Shown here in pieces: positions 8,014 through 15,988 of a DNA stretch of 64,000 nt. A model generated the notes under the pieces. The model made no database searches. It worked only from the letters and a program-made list of their open reading frames with translations, and was not told where the DNA came from. The position numbers and the translations under genes were made by a program. Every line of letters starts with the position of its first letter. Positions within the stretch are counted from its first letter, which is position 1. The stretch is from NCBI GenBank assembly GCA_017305535.1, contig JAFKKN010000005.1, positions 186,001-250,000 on the forward strand, in the 5' to 3' direction. The stretch is from Hyphomicrobiales bacterium (GTDB taxonomy: Bacteria > Pseudomonadota > Alphaproteobacteria > Rhizobiales > Xanthobacteraceae).

Positions 8014-8751
8014 CTACCACTTTTCGCCGAACGGGCGAATCTCCAGTTCGAAGGTCCACGCGCTTTTGGGTTGCTGATAAAGCTGCCAATAGGTTTCCGC
8101 GACGGACGACGGCGGCATCAGCAGGTCGGGATTGTTGAGCGCCTCCTTGCCCCAAAGCTGTTCGCGGCGCTCGCGCACCCAGGCGGTGTCGACACCCGAG
8201 TCGATAATGAGATGCGCGACGTGGATGTGCTTCGGCCCGAGTTCGCGGGCCATTGCCTGAGCCACCGCGCGCAGGCCAAATTTTGCGCTGGCGAAAGCCG
8301 CGAAGCCCGAGCCCCCGCGCAAGGACGCGGTCGCGCCGGTGAAGAAGATGTTGCCCTGTCCGCGCGGCAGCATCAACCGCGCCGACTCGCGCCCGGCGAG
8401 GAAGCCGGCCCAGCAGGCCATTTCCCAAACCTTGCGGAAGACTCGGTCTGTAGTTTCCAGAATCGGGAAATTGACGTTGGCGCCGACGTTGAAGATCGTT
8501 ACCTCCAACGGCGCGTGTTTGTCGGCGTCCTGCAGGAAGGCATTGATCTCGCCTTCCTCGCGGGCATCGAGCGAACGCGCGACGATGGAGCCGCCGGCAT
8601 CCTCGATCTCCTTCACCAGCGGTGCGAGCTTGTCGCCGTTGCGGCGGCCGGCGAATACGGTGAAGCCCTCGGCGGCGAATTTCTTGGCGATCTCGGCGCC
8701 GATGTAGTCGCCGGCGCCGATCACCGCGACGGTTGCGTTACGCTTTGACAT
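8014..8751 (-). CDS. SDR-family protein lacking the catalytic tyrosine
   Basis: A 245-aa short-chain dehydrogenase-like protein. The nucleotide-binding loop is unusual (GAGDYIG instead of the common GxxxGxG), and NVGAN replaces the NNAG block. At the YxxxK position the sequence is FASAK, with Phe in place of the catalytic Tyr, while the Lys remains. The region before it reads FFTGATAS. The fold is intact and the length is normal. Either it uses a different mechanism or it binds cofactor without classical catalysis. The ATG at 8751 has GGAG 7 bases upstream. It probably heads a two-gene unit with the PanE-like gene. Confidence 0.8.
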   Translation of the reverse strand: MSKRNATVAVIGAGDYIGAEIAKKFAAEGFTVFAGRRNGDKLAPLVKEIEDAGGSIVARSLDAREEGEINAFLQDADKHAPLEVTIFNVGANVNFPILETTDRVFRKVWEMACWAGFLAGRESARLMLPRGQGNIFFTGATASLRGGSGFAAFASAKFGLRAVAQAMARELGPKHIHVAHLIIDSGVDTAWVRERREQLWGKEALNNPDLLMPPSSVAETYWQLYQQPKSAWTFELEIRPFGEKW

Positions 8752-8773
8752 AGCATTCTCCGAGGCTGAGGCA

Positions 8774-8876
8774 CGTCATCCTGAGGTGCGAGCCATCTTG
8801 GCGAGCCTCGAAGGATGATGTCCCGTTGTACGCATCCTTCGAGACGCGCTCCTGCGGAGCGCTCCTCAGGATGACG
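8774..8876. repeat. Family B intergenic palindromic element
   Basis: An inverted element with left arm CGTCATCCTGAGGTGCGAGC and right arm GAGCGCTCCTCAGGATGACG. An inner inverted pair is GCCTCGAAGGATG and CATCCTTCGAGAC. It fills the space between the DsbA-like isomerase and the SDR gene. Only this copy is in the window. Its arms match a motif often seen between genes in Bradyrhizobiaceae; that statement is from memory. Confidence 0.75.
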
Positions 8877-8887
8877 CTGTCTTCGCT

Positions 8888-9499
8888 TTATTTCCCTGCA
8901 ATCAGTTCCTCGACTTCGCGCAACTGCTCCTTGCCGAAGAACATCTCGTCGCCGACGAAGAAGGTGGGTGAACCGAACGCGCCGCGCGCGACGGCGGCCT
9001 GGGTGTTCTCCAGCAGCTTGTTCTTGATCTCCGGCTCCTGCGCGCGGGCGAACAGTTTTGCTGCGTCCAATCCCGATGCGGTAAGTGCTTTGCCCAGCAC
9101 CTCGGGATCGTCCATCTTCTTCGGCTCCTCCCACATATGATGGAAGCCGGCTTCGACATATTTCTCGAACACGCCTTCCGCCTGCGCCGCGATGGCGCCG
9201 CGCATCAGCATCAGGGTGTTGACCGGGAAATTGGGGTTCCAGACGTAGGGCTTGACGTTGAATCGCTTCAGGAAGCGCTGCGTCTCAAGCTCCATGAATT
9301 CGCGCTTGTTCTTGATGCCCGCCAGCGTCTCGGCCGGCGACTTGTTGTTGGTGGCCTTGAACACGCCGCCGAGCAGGATCGGCACATACTCGAACGTGAC
9401 GCCGGTGCGCTTCTCAATGGCCGGAATAACCTTATGGCTGAGATAGGCGTTGGGGCTGCCGAAATCAAACAGGAATTGCGGGCGGGGCGGCTGACTCAT
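8888..9499 (-). CDS. DsbA-family 2-hydroxychromene-2-carboxylate isomerase-like protein
   Basis: A 203-aa thioredoxin-fold protein of the kappa-GST/HCCA isomerase group. It begins FLFDFGSPNAYLSHKVIP, where the Ser-Pro takes the place of the CxxC of disulfide oxidoreductases. The C-terminal GAFGSPTFFVGDEMFFGKEQL is the conserved cis-Pro/binding segment. Such enzymes isomerise chromene carboxylates with glutathione in naphthalene-type degradation, but many paralogues have unknown substrates. The frame is open to 9562; the ATG at 9499 is preferred because GGAG lies upstream and the homologous region begins there. No aromatic degradation genes are adjacent. Confidence 0.85.
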   Translation of the reverse strand: MSQPPRPQFLFDFGSPNAYLSHKVIPAIEKRTGVTFEYVPILLGGVFKATNNKSPAETLAGIKNKREFMELETQRFLKRFNVKPYVWNPNFPVNTLMLMRGAIAAQAEGVFEKYVEAGFHHMWEEPKKMDDPEVLGKALTASGLDAAKLFARAQEPEIKNKLLENTQAAVARGAFGSPTFFVGDEMFFGKEQLREVEELIAGK

Positions 9500-9606
9500 G
9501 GGAGGCTCCTCGAACGACGACGTCCGAGGAGTGTGACGCAGCCGCGCGGCCGCGTCCACCACTTTTTATGATGGATATCATATAAGGCCGGGTGCGGCTC
9601 GTGCCT

Positions 9607-10959
9607 TCAGATCAGGCGTTCGATCTTCTGCTTGCGCCAGACGAACCAGTAGAACGCCATCTGCAACAACAGCATGGCGCAGAAGGTGATCGGATAGGCG
9701 GTCCAGACGCCGCTCAAGCCGAGCACGCGGCTGAGCAGGATCGCCGCCGGCACTTCCACCGCGAGGATCGAGACGATCGACAACAGCGTCGGCACCAGCA
9801 CCGTGCCGCTGGCGCGCATTGTGGCCGAGAACACGCCGGCCATGCCGAACGGCACCGTGCTCCACAACACGATGTGCAGCGCGTGCTGCGCCAGTTCGAG
9901 CACGTTCTCGTCGATGATGAACAGGCCGATGATCAGCCGCGACAGCAGATAACCGAGGAGCACCAGCGCGCCGGTCATGATCAGGTTGAGCAGCAGGCCG
10001 GTCTTGACGATGGCGCCGAGGCGATCGACATGGCCGGCGCCAATCGCCTGCGCGGCGAAGATCGAGGCGGTGATGGCGATCGAGATTGCAGGAAACTGCA
10101 CATAGGCCAGTACCTGGTTGAGCGCGCCGTAAGCGGCGGTCGCATCCGAGCCGAAACTGTTGACGATGCCGAGCAGCACCAGTTCGGCGAGCGACATCAC
10201 CACCAGTTGCACGGCGGTCGGCAGGCCGATGCGCAGCACTTTGCGCAGCAGCGAAAAGTCGGGAATCATGCCCCGCAGGAAGGCGCGATCCGGCGCCAGC
10301 GCGTGCTTGGCGCGCCGCATGTAAATGGCGAGCCAGCACAGCGTGACGACGGAGGCGATTGCCGAGGCATAGGCGGCGCTGGCCACGCCCAGTTTGGGCA
10401 GGCCGAGCCACCCTTGGATGAGCGCGGGCGTGACAACGAGGCCAATCGCGGTGGAGAAGGCGAGCGCGAACAACGGCGTCATGGTGTCGCCGACGCCGCG
10501 CATCATTGAGGTCAGTAGGATGAAGGCAAAAGTCGCGGGGATCGCAATCATCATGATGCGGGCGTAGTCGGTCGCGGCATCGAGCACGTTGGCGGGCGTC
10601 GCCAGGGCGATCAGGAGGTCGCGGGTGAAGATGCCGCCGAACACGGCGATCACGGCACCGCCAAACAGCGCCAATGTCAGCGTGGTGCCCGCGACTTCCT
10701 TGACGCGTTCCGGTTCGCGCGCGCCCCAGGCCTGCCCGATCAGCACCGAGGCGCCGGCGCCGAGCCCGATGATGAAGGCGATGAAGAAGAACATCACCGG
10801 GAAGAAGCCGGCGACGGCGGCGAGCGCGTCGACGCCGATCATCTGGCCGAGATAGATGCTGTTGATGGTGCCGAACAGCGCTTGCAGGATGTTGCTCAGC
10901 ATCATCGGCAACAGGAAGACGATGTACGTCCTCCAGAGGGGAACGACGGGGGCGGTCAT
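9607..10959 (-). CDS. MATE-family multidrug efflux transporter
   Basis: A 450-aa inner-membrane transporter with about 12 helices in two homologous halves. MATE features include the N-terminal MLSNILQALFGTINSIYLG segment, the GQAWGAREPERVKEV block after helix 3 and the C-terminal FSATMRASGTVLVPT. MATE pumps expel cationic drugs and metabolites using Na+ or H+ gradients. The open frame reaches 11040, but the ATG at 10959 has AAGGA upstream and fits the family. It lies 20 bp downstream of the DUF2239 gene and so probably shares its promoter at 11591-11619. Confidence 0.9.
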   Translation of the reverse strand: MTAPVVPLWRTYIVFLLPMMLSNILQALFGTINSIYLGQMIGVDALAAVAGFFPVMFFFIAFIIGLGAGASVLIGQAWGAREPERVKEVAGTTLTLALFGGAVIAVFGGIFTRDLLIALATPANVLDAATDYARIMMIAIPATFAFILLTSMMRGVGDTMTPLFALAFSTAIGLVVTPALIQGWLGLPKLGVASAAYASAIASVVTLCWLAIYMRRAKHALAPDRAFLRGMIPDFSLLRKVLRIGLPTAVQLVVMSLAELVLLGIVNSFGSDATAAYGALNQVLAYVQFPAISIAITASIFAAQAIGAGHVDRLGAIVKTGLLLNLIMTGALVLLGYLLSRLIIGLFIIDENVLELAQHALHIVLWSTVPFGMAGVFSATMRASGTVLVPTLLSIVSILAVEVPAAILLSRVLGLSGVWTAYPITFCAMLLLQMAFYWFVWRKQKIERLI

Positions 10960-10979
10960 GAATGGTCCTTCTGCGCCGC

Positions 10980-11564
10980 TCAGCCGGCAACGTCGTTGAA
11001 TGCGAGTTTGACAATATGATCGCGAACGTCCGGAGGCCATGACGCGATCAGTTCGGCGAATCGATGGCGGTCGCTCGCGAACAGTGCGCGCGACGCCTCC
11101 TCGAAGCCAGGCCAGTTGCCGGCCATCGTCGACATGAAATGATAGGCGGCGTCGCGCGCCTTGCGGGCACGATCACGGTCGCCGTTGCGGCGGCGGGCCT
11201 CCTCGACCAGCTTGCGCAACGCCACCGAGGCGCCGCCCGGCTGCGCCGAGAGCCAATCCCAATGGCGCGGCAGCAGCGTCACCTCGCGGGCGACAACGCC
11301 GAGCTTCGGCCGGCCGCGACCACGCGGCGGCTCAGTGGCGGGGGCCGGCGGGGTTGGAGCGGGTTGCAGTCGCGCCACCACCTCGGCATCGCTGCCGCGC
11401 AGGTCGAGATCGATGGTGCGGCCGGTGGCGTCATCGAAAATCAGGATCGGTGACGTGCCCGGCCGGTCGGCCATCCATTTGACCACCAGCGCCACCTCGG
11501 CCAATGGCCCAGTGGCAACGCGGTGATCGTTCTCGAAGACGGTGAATTGGGCGGGGTTGGTCAT
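10980..11564 (-). CDS. DUF2239 family protein
   Basis: A 194-aa soluble protein. It matches DUF2239 by the GRGRPKLGVVAREVTLLPRH segment (about residues 81-100), the WDWLSAQPGGASVALRKLV block and the C-terminal helix region ending FNDVAG. The GRPKLGV-type stretch is AT-hook-like, and the following region resembles a ribbon-helix-helix DNA-binding layout, so DNA binding is possible but unproven. It is the first gene of a likely two-gene unit with the MATE pump. The 5' leader is only about 20 bases from the predicted start of transcription. Confidence 0.75.
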   Translation of the reverse strand: MTNPAQFTVFENDHRVATGPLAEVALVVKWMADRPGTSPILIFDDATGRTIDLDLRGSDAEVVARLQPAPTPPAPATEPPRGRGRPKLGVVAREVTLLPRHWDWLSAQPGGASVALRKLVEEARRRNGDRDRARKARDAAYHFMSTMAGNWPGFEEASRALFASDRHRFAELIASWPPDVRDHIVKLAFNDVAG

Positions 11565-11590
11565 AGCGGCATTCCGGAGAAAGGTGGCGC

Positions 11591-11619
11591 TTTTTATCCG
11601 GGCAAAAATAGCCTGTCAA
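11591..11619 (-). promoter_or_regulatory. Sigma-70 type promoter for DUF2239-MATE
   Basis: On the minus strand the sequence reads TTGACA (11619-11614), a 17-base spacer, then TAAAAA (11596-11591). The -35 is a perfect consensus and the spacing is ideal. Transcription would start about 20 bases before the DUF2239 ATG at 11564. This is the clearest promoter in the window. Confidence 0.65.
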
Positions 11620-11633
11620 TATTACCCGGATAA
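11594..11633. promoter_or_regulatory. Paired inverted operator sites around the DUF2239 promoter
   Basis: Two 12-bp sites in opposite orientation: TTATCCGGGCAA at 11594-11605 and TTACCCGGATAA at 11622-11633. They are reverse complements except for one base and their centres are 28 bp apart. The first overlaps the -10 of the minus-strand promoter and the second lies just upstream of its -35. That is the layout expected for a repressor that occludes RNA polymerase. The second site is also 88 bp upstream of the divergent GST start. The cognate regulator is not recognised. Confidence 0.6.
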
Positions 11634-11720
11634 ATATTTGCGATTGCAAAAGTGTTGAAATCGCTGCCTGATTTGGCACGGCGCTTTCGCGATCCAGCCC
11701 GCTGCCCAAGGAGTCATCTC

Positions 11721-12389
11721 ATGTTGACCGTGCATCACCTCAACAATTCCCGTTCGCAACGGGTGCTGTGGCTGCTGGAGGAACTCGGCGTGCCGTACGA
11801 GATCGTACGTTACCAGCGGCTGCCGACCATGCAGGCGCCGCGCGAACTGGCTGTGATCCATCCGCTCGGCAAATCGCCGGTGGTGACCGACGGCGGCAAC
11901 ACCATCGCGGAATCCGGTGCGATCATCGAATATATCGTCGGCAATTACGGCGAGGGCCGGCTGATCCCGCCGCCGAACACGCCGGAGCGGCTGCGCTACA
12001 CTTACTGGCTGCATTACGCCGAAGGCTCGGCGATGCCGCCGCTCCTGATGAAGCTGATCTTCTCGCTGATGCCGCGCCGTTCGCCAGTGTTGTTGCGGCC
12101 ACTGGTGAAGAAGATCACCGGGCAGGCGCTCGCCACTCTGGTCGATCCGCAGCTCAAGCAGCACATGGCGTTCTGGGAAACTGAACTCAACAAGAGCGAA
12201 TGGTTCGCCGGCAACGATTTTACTGCCGCCGACATTCAGATGAGTTTTCCGCTGGAAGCGGCGGCCTCGCGCGGCGGCCTCTCCGCGCATCATCCGAAGG
12301 CAATGGATTTCCTCAAACGCATCCACGCCCGCCCGGCCTATCAGCGCGCGTTGGAGAAGGGCGGGCCGTATACGGTGGGGAAGGCGTGA
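11721..12389 (+). CDS. Glutathione S-transferase
   Basis: A 222-aa cytosolic GST. The N-terminal thioredoxin-like domain begins MLTVHHLNNSRSQRVLWLLE, with the Ser/Arg cluster typical of bacterial GSTs near the active site. It contains HPLGKSPVVTDGG (cis-Pro) and the glutathione-binding ESGAIIEYI. The helical C-terminal domain includes FAGNDFTAADIQMSFPLE, the N-capping box region. AAGGAG lies 8 bases before the ATG at 11721, so this start is firm even though the frame opens at 11652. It is divergent from DUF2239-MATE across a shared operator region, suggesting a joint detoxification response. Confidence 0.9.
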   Translation: MLTVHHLNNSRSQRVLWLLEELGVPYEIVRYQRLPTMQAPRELAVIHPLGKSPVVTDGGNTIAESGAIIEYIVGNYGEGRLIPPPNTPERLRYTYWLHYAEGSAMPPLLMKLIFSLMPRRSPVLLRPLVKKITGQALATLVDPQLKQHMAFWETELNKSEWFAGNDFTAADIQMSFPLEAAASRGGLSAHHPKAMDFLKRIHARPAYQRALEKGGPYTVGKA

Positions 12390-12405
12390 TGCGTTGAGGG
12401 GCTTC

Positions 12406-12531
12406 CGTCATGCCCGCGGATAGCCGTTCGAAGAACGGCGGCGCTTTGCTCGCCTATGTCGCGGGCATCCACGTCCTTACAAACGGTCGGCAAAAAAGAC
12501 GTGGATGGCCGGGACAAGCCCGGCCATGACG
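12406..12531. repeat. Family A palindromic element with one 36-bp-type unit
   Basis: Arms CGTCATGCCCGCGG and GGCCGGGACAAGCCCGGCCATGACG are present. The internal pair is CATCCACGTC and GACGTGGATG. One copy of the CCGTTCGAAGAACGG unit begins at 12423, in the position where the 6.7-kb element has five. It lies between the convergent GST and gamma-glutamyltransferase genes. Confidence 0.85.
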
Positions 12532-12541
12532 AGCGGAGAGA

Positions 12542-14293
12542 TCAATACCCCGCCGCCTCCGCGCCGCGCGTGCGCGGGTCAGGGCCACCTTCCAAGCCGT
12601 TCGATGTGATCGCGATGGAGTTGGCGGAGGTCTGCCCCATCGGTGTCACGATACGATGGCCTTTTGCCTTCAGCTCATCGAGCACATCTTGCGGAAAACC
12701 TTGTTCGACGCGCACTTCGTCCGGCAGCCACTGATGATGCAAGCGCGGTGCATCGACGGCGGCGGCGACGTTCATGCCGTAGTCGAGCACGTTGACGACC
12801 ACCTGCAACACCGTGGAGATGATGCGGCTGCCGCCGGGGGAGCCCGCGACCAGCACCGGTTTGCCGTCCTTGAGCACGATGGTCGGCGTCATCGACGACA
12901 GCGGCCGCTTGCCAGGGCCGGGAAGATTGGCCTCGAAGCCGACGAGGCCGTAAGCATTGGATGCGCCCGGCGCGGCAGTGAAATCGTCGAGTTCGTTGTT
13001 GAGCAGCACGCCGGTGCCCTCCGCGACGAGGCCGACGCCGTAGCTGAAGTTCAAGGTGTAGGTGTTGCTCACCGCGTTGCCATGGCTGTCGACCACGGAG
13101 AAGTGCGTGGTGTTGTCGCCCTCGTGCGGCTGCTTCAGCGGCAGCATGTCGCTCCATGGCGTCGCGCGATTGACGTCGATGCTGGCACGTTGCCGTGCGG
13201 CGTAGTCCTTCGACGTCAGTTTGGTGATCGGCGCGTTGACGAAAGCGGGATCGCCGAGAAATCGCGCGCGGTCGGCATAAGCGCGCTTCATGGTTTCGAT
13301 GAGCAGGTGAAGCGACGGGGCCGAGCCCTGTTTGAGATCGCGTAGCGGAAAACCTTCGAGCATGTTCAGCGTCTCGATCAGCACCACGCCGCCAGAGGAC
13401 GGCAGCGGCATCGAGACGATGTCGTAGCCGCGATAGGTGCCTCGCACCGGCTCGCGTTCAATCGCGCGATAATTCTTCAAGTCGTCGCGCGTGATGATGC
13501 CGCCGGCGGCCTGAATACCTTGCGCGAGCTTGTCGGCGACCGGGCCTTCGTAGAAGCCGCGCGGCCCCTGCGCGGCGATGGCTTGCAGCGTCGCGGCGAG
13601 GTCGGTTTGAATCAATTTGTCGCCTTCGCGCAGCGACGTGCCGTCATCGCGCGAGAATATCTTCGCGCTCGCGGGCCAGCGCGCCAACCGCTTGTGCCAA
13701 TTGGGTAACGTGTCCGCGCCGTCGTCGGTAACGACAAAACCGTCACGGGCCAGTGCGATGGCGGGCAGCAACAATTGCGCCAGCGTCAATTTGCCGGAGC
13801 CGTATTTTTCCAATGCCAGCGTCAGCCCCGCCACCGTGCCGGGCACGCCGATGCCGAGCGCGGAATCGCGGGACTTCGCCGGATCAGGCTTGCCGTCGGC
13901 GCCGAGAAACATATCGCGCGTCGCGGCAACGGGCGCCGTCTCGCGATAGTCGATGCTGATATCCTTGTTGCCATCCGCGAGGTGAATCAGCATGAAGCCG
14001 CCACCGCCGATGTTGCCGGCGCGCGGATAAGTTACCGCCATGGCGAAGCCGGTGGCAACCGCGGCATCGATGGCGTTGCCGCCTTGCGCTAACACATCGC
14101 GGCCGATTCGCGCGGCGAGTTTCTCCTGTGCCACCACCATGCCGTGCGTGGCGGTGACAGGATGAATCGACGCAGCGGGTGGCGGCGTGTACGCGCCGCG
14201 CCGCATGTCCTGCGCCGTCGCGGTGATGCCAAACGCCAGCAGCCATGCGAATCCACCCAACAGCGCGCGGCGATCGAAGCAGCGGAATATCAT
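12542..14293 (-). CDS. ggt: Gamma-glutamyltransferase (glutathione hydrolase)
   Basis: A 583-aa secreted N-terminal nucleophile hydrolase that cleaves or transfers the gamma-glutamyl group of glutathione in the periplasm. An N-terminal signal peptide is visible (LLGGFAWLLAFGITATAQ). The autocleavage and catalytic Thr lies in DNTTHFSVVDSHGNAV, and downstream are SSMTPTIV and GSPGGSRI, both conserved in the small subunit. Length fits the family. The frame opens at 14332, but GAGGAG precedes the ATG at 14293. With the GST at 11721 it adds to local glutathione chemistry, although no operon links them. Confidence 0.94.
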   Translation of the reverse strand: MIFRCFDRRALLGGFAWLLAFGITATAQDMRRGAYTPPPAASIHPVTATHGMVVAQEKLAARIGRDVLAQGGNAIDAAVATGFAMAVTYPRAGNIGGGGFMLIHLADGNKDISIDYRETAPVAATRDMFLGADGKPDPAKSRDSALGIGVPGTVAGLTLALEKYGSGKLTLAQLLLPAIALARDGFVVTDDGADTLPNWHKRLARWPASAKIFSRDDGTSLREGDKLIQTDLAATLQAIAAQGPRGFYEGPVADKLAQGIQAAGGIITRDDLKNYRAIEREPVRGTYRGYDIVSMPLPSSGGVVLIETLNMLEGFPLRDLKQGSAPSLHLLIETMKRAYADRARFLGDPAFVNAPITKLTSKDYAARQRASIDVNRATPWSDMLPLKQPHEGDNTTHFSVVDSHGNAVSNTYTLNFSYGVGLVAEGTGVLLNNELDDFTAAPGASNAYGLVGFEANLPGPGKRPLSSMTPTIVLKDGKPVLVAGSPGGSRIISTVLQVVVNVLDYGMNVAAAVDAPRLHHQWLPDEVRVEQGFPQDVLDELKAKGHRIVTPMGQTSANSIAITSNGLEGGPDPRTRGAEAAGY

Positions 14294-14432
14294 CGGGACT
14301 CCTCGGGCCGTGGCAGGTGGATTGCAACACATTTGTGATGCGGGGAGCGCATCGGCAAGTTCATATCCGTCATGCTATACGGGGACAGATGCGCTACGCA
14401 AAAAGCATCGATGATTCGCAAGGGGCTGGTCC

Positions 14433-15812
14433 ATGTCGATAGCGGCTGCCGTACGCGCAGATGTGCCCGCAACCTATCCGCCGCGTTCGGCGGTGGTCTC
14501 GTGGATTTTCTTCGACTGGGCGGCGCAGCCTTATTTCACGCTGATCACAACCTTCGTGTTCGCGCCGTATTTCGCGACCTTCGTGGCGGCGACGCCGGCG
14601 GAAGGGCAATCGCTGTGGGGTTTCGCGACGGCGGCGGCGGGATTCCTCATTGCGCTGATGTCGCCGATTCTCGGCGCTATCGCGGATGCCAGCGGACGGC
14701 GCAAGCCATGGATCGCGGTGTTCGGGGCGCTCTTGGTGCTTGGATCGAGCCTGATGTGGATCGGCAAGCCGGGCGATCCATCGGTGATCCTGCCGGTGCT
14801 GATCGCCTATGCGATTGCGACTGTCGGTGTCGAGTTCGCCACCGTGTTCAACAATGCGATGATGCCGTCGCTGGTGCCGCCGGAGAAGATCGGCCGATTG
14901 TCCGGCACCGGCTGGGCCACCGGTTACATCGGCGGTATTCTCAGTCTCGTGCTGGTGTTGGGGTTTCTCGCCGGAAGTCCGGACAACGGGCGCACGCTGT
15001 TCGGGTTGATGCCGCTGTTCGGGCTCGATCCGGCCACGCATCAGGGCGACCGCATCACCGGGCCACTCACCGGCCTGTGGTTCGTCGTGTTCGTTCTGCC
15101 GATGTTTTTGCTGACACCGGATTTCCCGTCGAAGCGGCCAGTGCGCGAAGCATTGCGCGAGGGCCTGCGCGAGTTGCGGCAAACGCTGAGTGAACTGCCG
15201 AGACGTAAATCGATCGCGACGTTCCTGCTCGCCAACATGCTCTACACCGACGGACTGATTTCGCTGTTCGCCTTCGGCGGCATCTATGCGGCGGGCACTT
15301 TCGGCTGGCGCACCATCCAGATGGGCACCTTCGGCATTTTGCTGGCGATCGCCGGCACCTTCGGCGCATGGATGGGTGGCAAGCTTGACGATCGGTTCGG
15401 GCCGAAACGGGTAATTACCGGCGCGCTCACCGTGCTGCTGTTGGCGAGCTTCACCATCCTCTTGGTGGATCGCGATTCCATCCTGTTCATTCCGGTCATG
15501 CCACCGCAGCCGGGCGGGGCGCTGTTCGCTTCGCCGGCGGAGAAAGCCTATCTCGTGCTGGGCGGCCTGATCGGCATGATGGGCGGACCGTTGCAGGCGG
15601 CGTCGCGCTCGCTGTTGATCCGCATGGCGCCGAAGGATCGCATCACGCAATTCTTCGGTCTGTTCGCGCTGACCGGAAAGGTGACGTCGTTCGTGGGCCC
15701 GCTCCTGATCGGCATCGTCACCGCCGCCACCGCCAGCCAGAAGGCCGGCATGGGCGTGATCGTGGTGCTGTTCCTGATGGGCCTGACACTGCTGACGCGG
15801 GTGCGGGAGTAG
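14433..15812 (+). CDS. MFS transporter, UMF1/Atg22-like family
   Basis: A 459-aa membrane protein with about 12 helices. The opening SWIFFDWAAQPYFTLITTF is the signature of the UMF1 group (relatives of yeast vacuolar effluxer Atg22). The loop ADASGRRKPWI between helices 2 and 3 is the MFS A-like motif. A long cytoplasmic loop (about residues 228-262, Arg/Glu-rich) separates the halves. The substrate is unknown; amino-acid export is only an analogy with Atg22. AAGGGG lies upstream of the ATG at 14433. Confidence 0.82.
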   Translation: MSIAAAVRADVPATYPPRSAVVSWIFFDWAAQPYFTLITTFVFAPYFATFVAATPAEGQSLWGFATAAAGFLIALMSPILGAIADASGRRKPWIAVFGALLVLGSSLMWIGKPGDPSVILPVLIAYAIATVGVEFATVFNNAMMPSLVPPEKIGRLSGTGWATGYIGGILSLVLVLGFLAGSPDNGRTLFGLMPLFGLDPATHQGDRITGPLTGLWFVVFVLPMFLLTPDFPSKRPVREALREGLRELRQTLSELPRRKSIATFLLANMLYTDGLISLFAFGGIYAAGTFGWRTIQMGTFGILLAIAGTFGAWMGGKLDDRFGPKRVITGALTVLLLASFTILLVDRDSILFIPVMPPQPGGALFASPAEKAYLVLGGLIGMMGGPLQAASRSLLIRMAPKDRITQFFGLFALTGKVTSFVGPLLIGIVTAATASQKAGMGVIVVLFLMGLTLLTRVRE

Positions 15813-15843
15813 AGTGCTTCTGCTCTCGAACCGACTTGGCTTT

Positions 15844-15968
15844 CGTCATACCTGTGCATCGCCGTTCGAAGAACGGCGTCGCCTCGCTCACCTATGTCAC
15901 GGGCATCCACGTCTTTGCAGCGGCTCATCCGGAAAGACGTGGATGGCCGGGACGAGCCCGGCCATGAC
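15844..15968. repeat. Family A palindromic element with one 36-bp-type unit
   Basis: A copy between the convergent MFS and purH genes. The single CCGTTCGAAGAACGG unit starts at 15861. It is followed by CGGGCATCCACGTC, its partner GACGTGGATG, and the right arm GGCCGGGACGAGCCCGGCC. The layout is the same as the 12406 copy, with scattered substitutions in the left arm. Confidence 0.85.
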
Positions 15969-15988
15969 AACTGGAGAAGCTATTTCTC

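Noticed and set aside
9578-11014. Arg-rich 478-codon frame overlapping the MATE gene
   Set aside because: It is an alternative frame of the same strand with no membrane helices. The MATE frame has 12 helices, motifs and a ribosome site.
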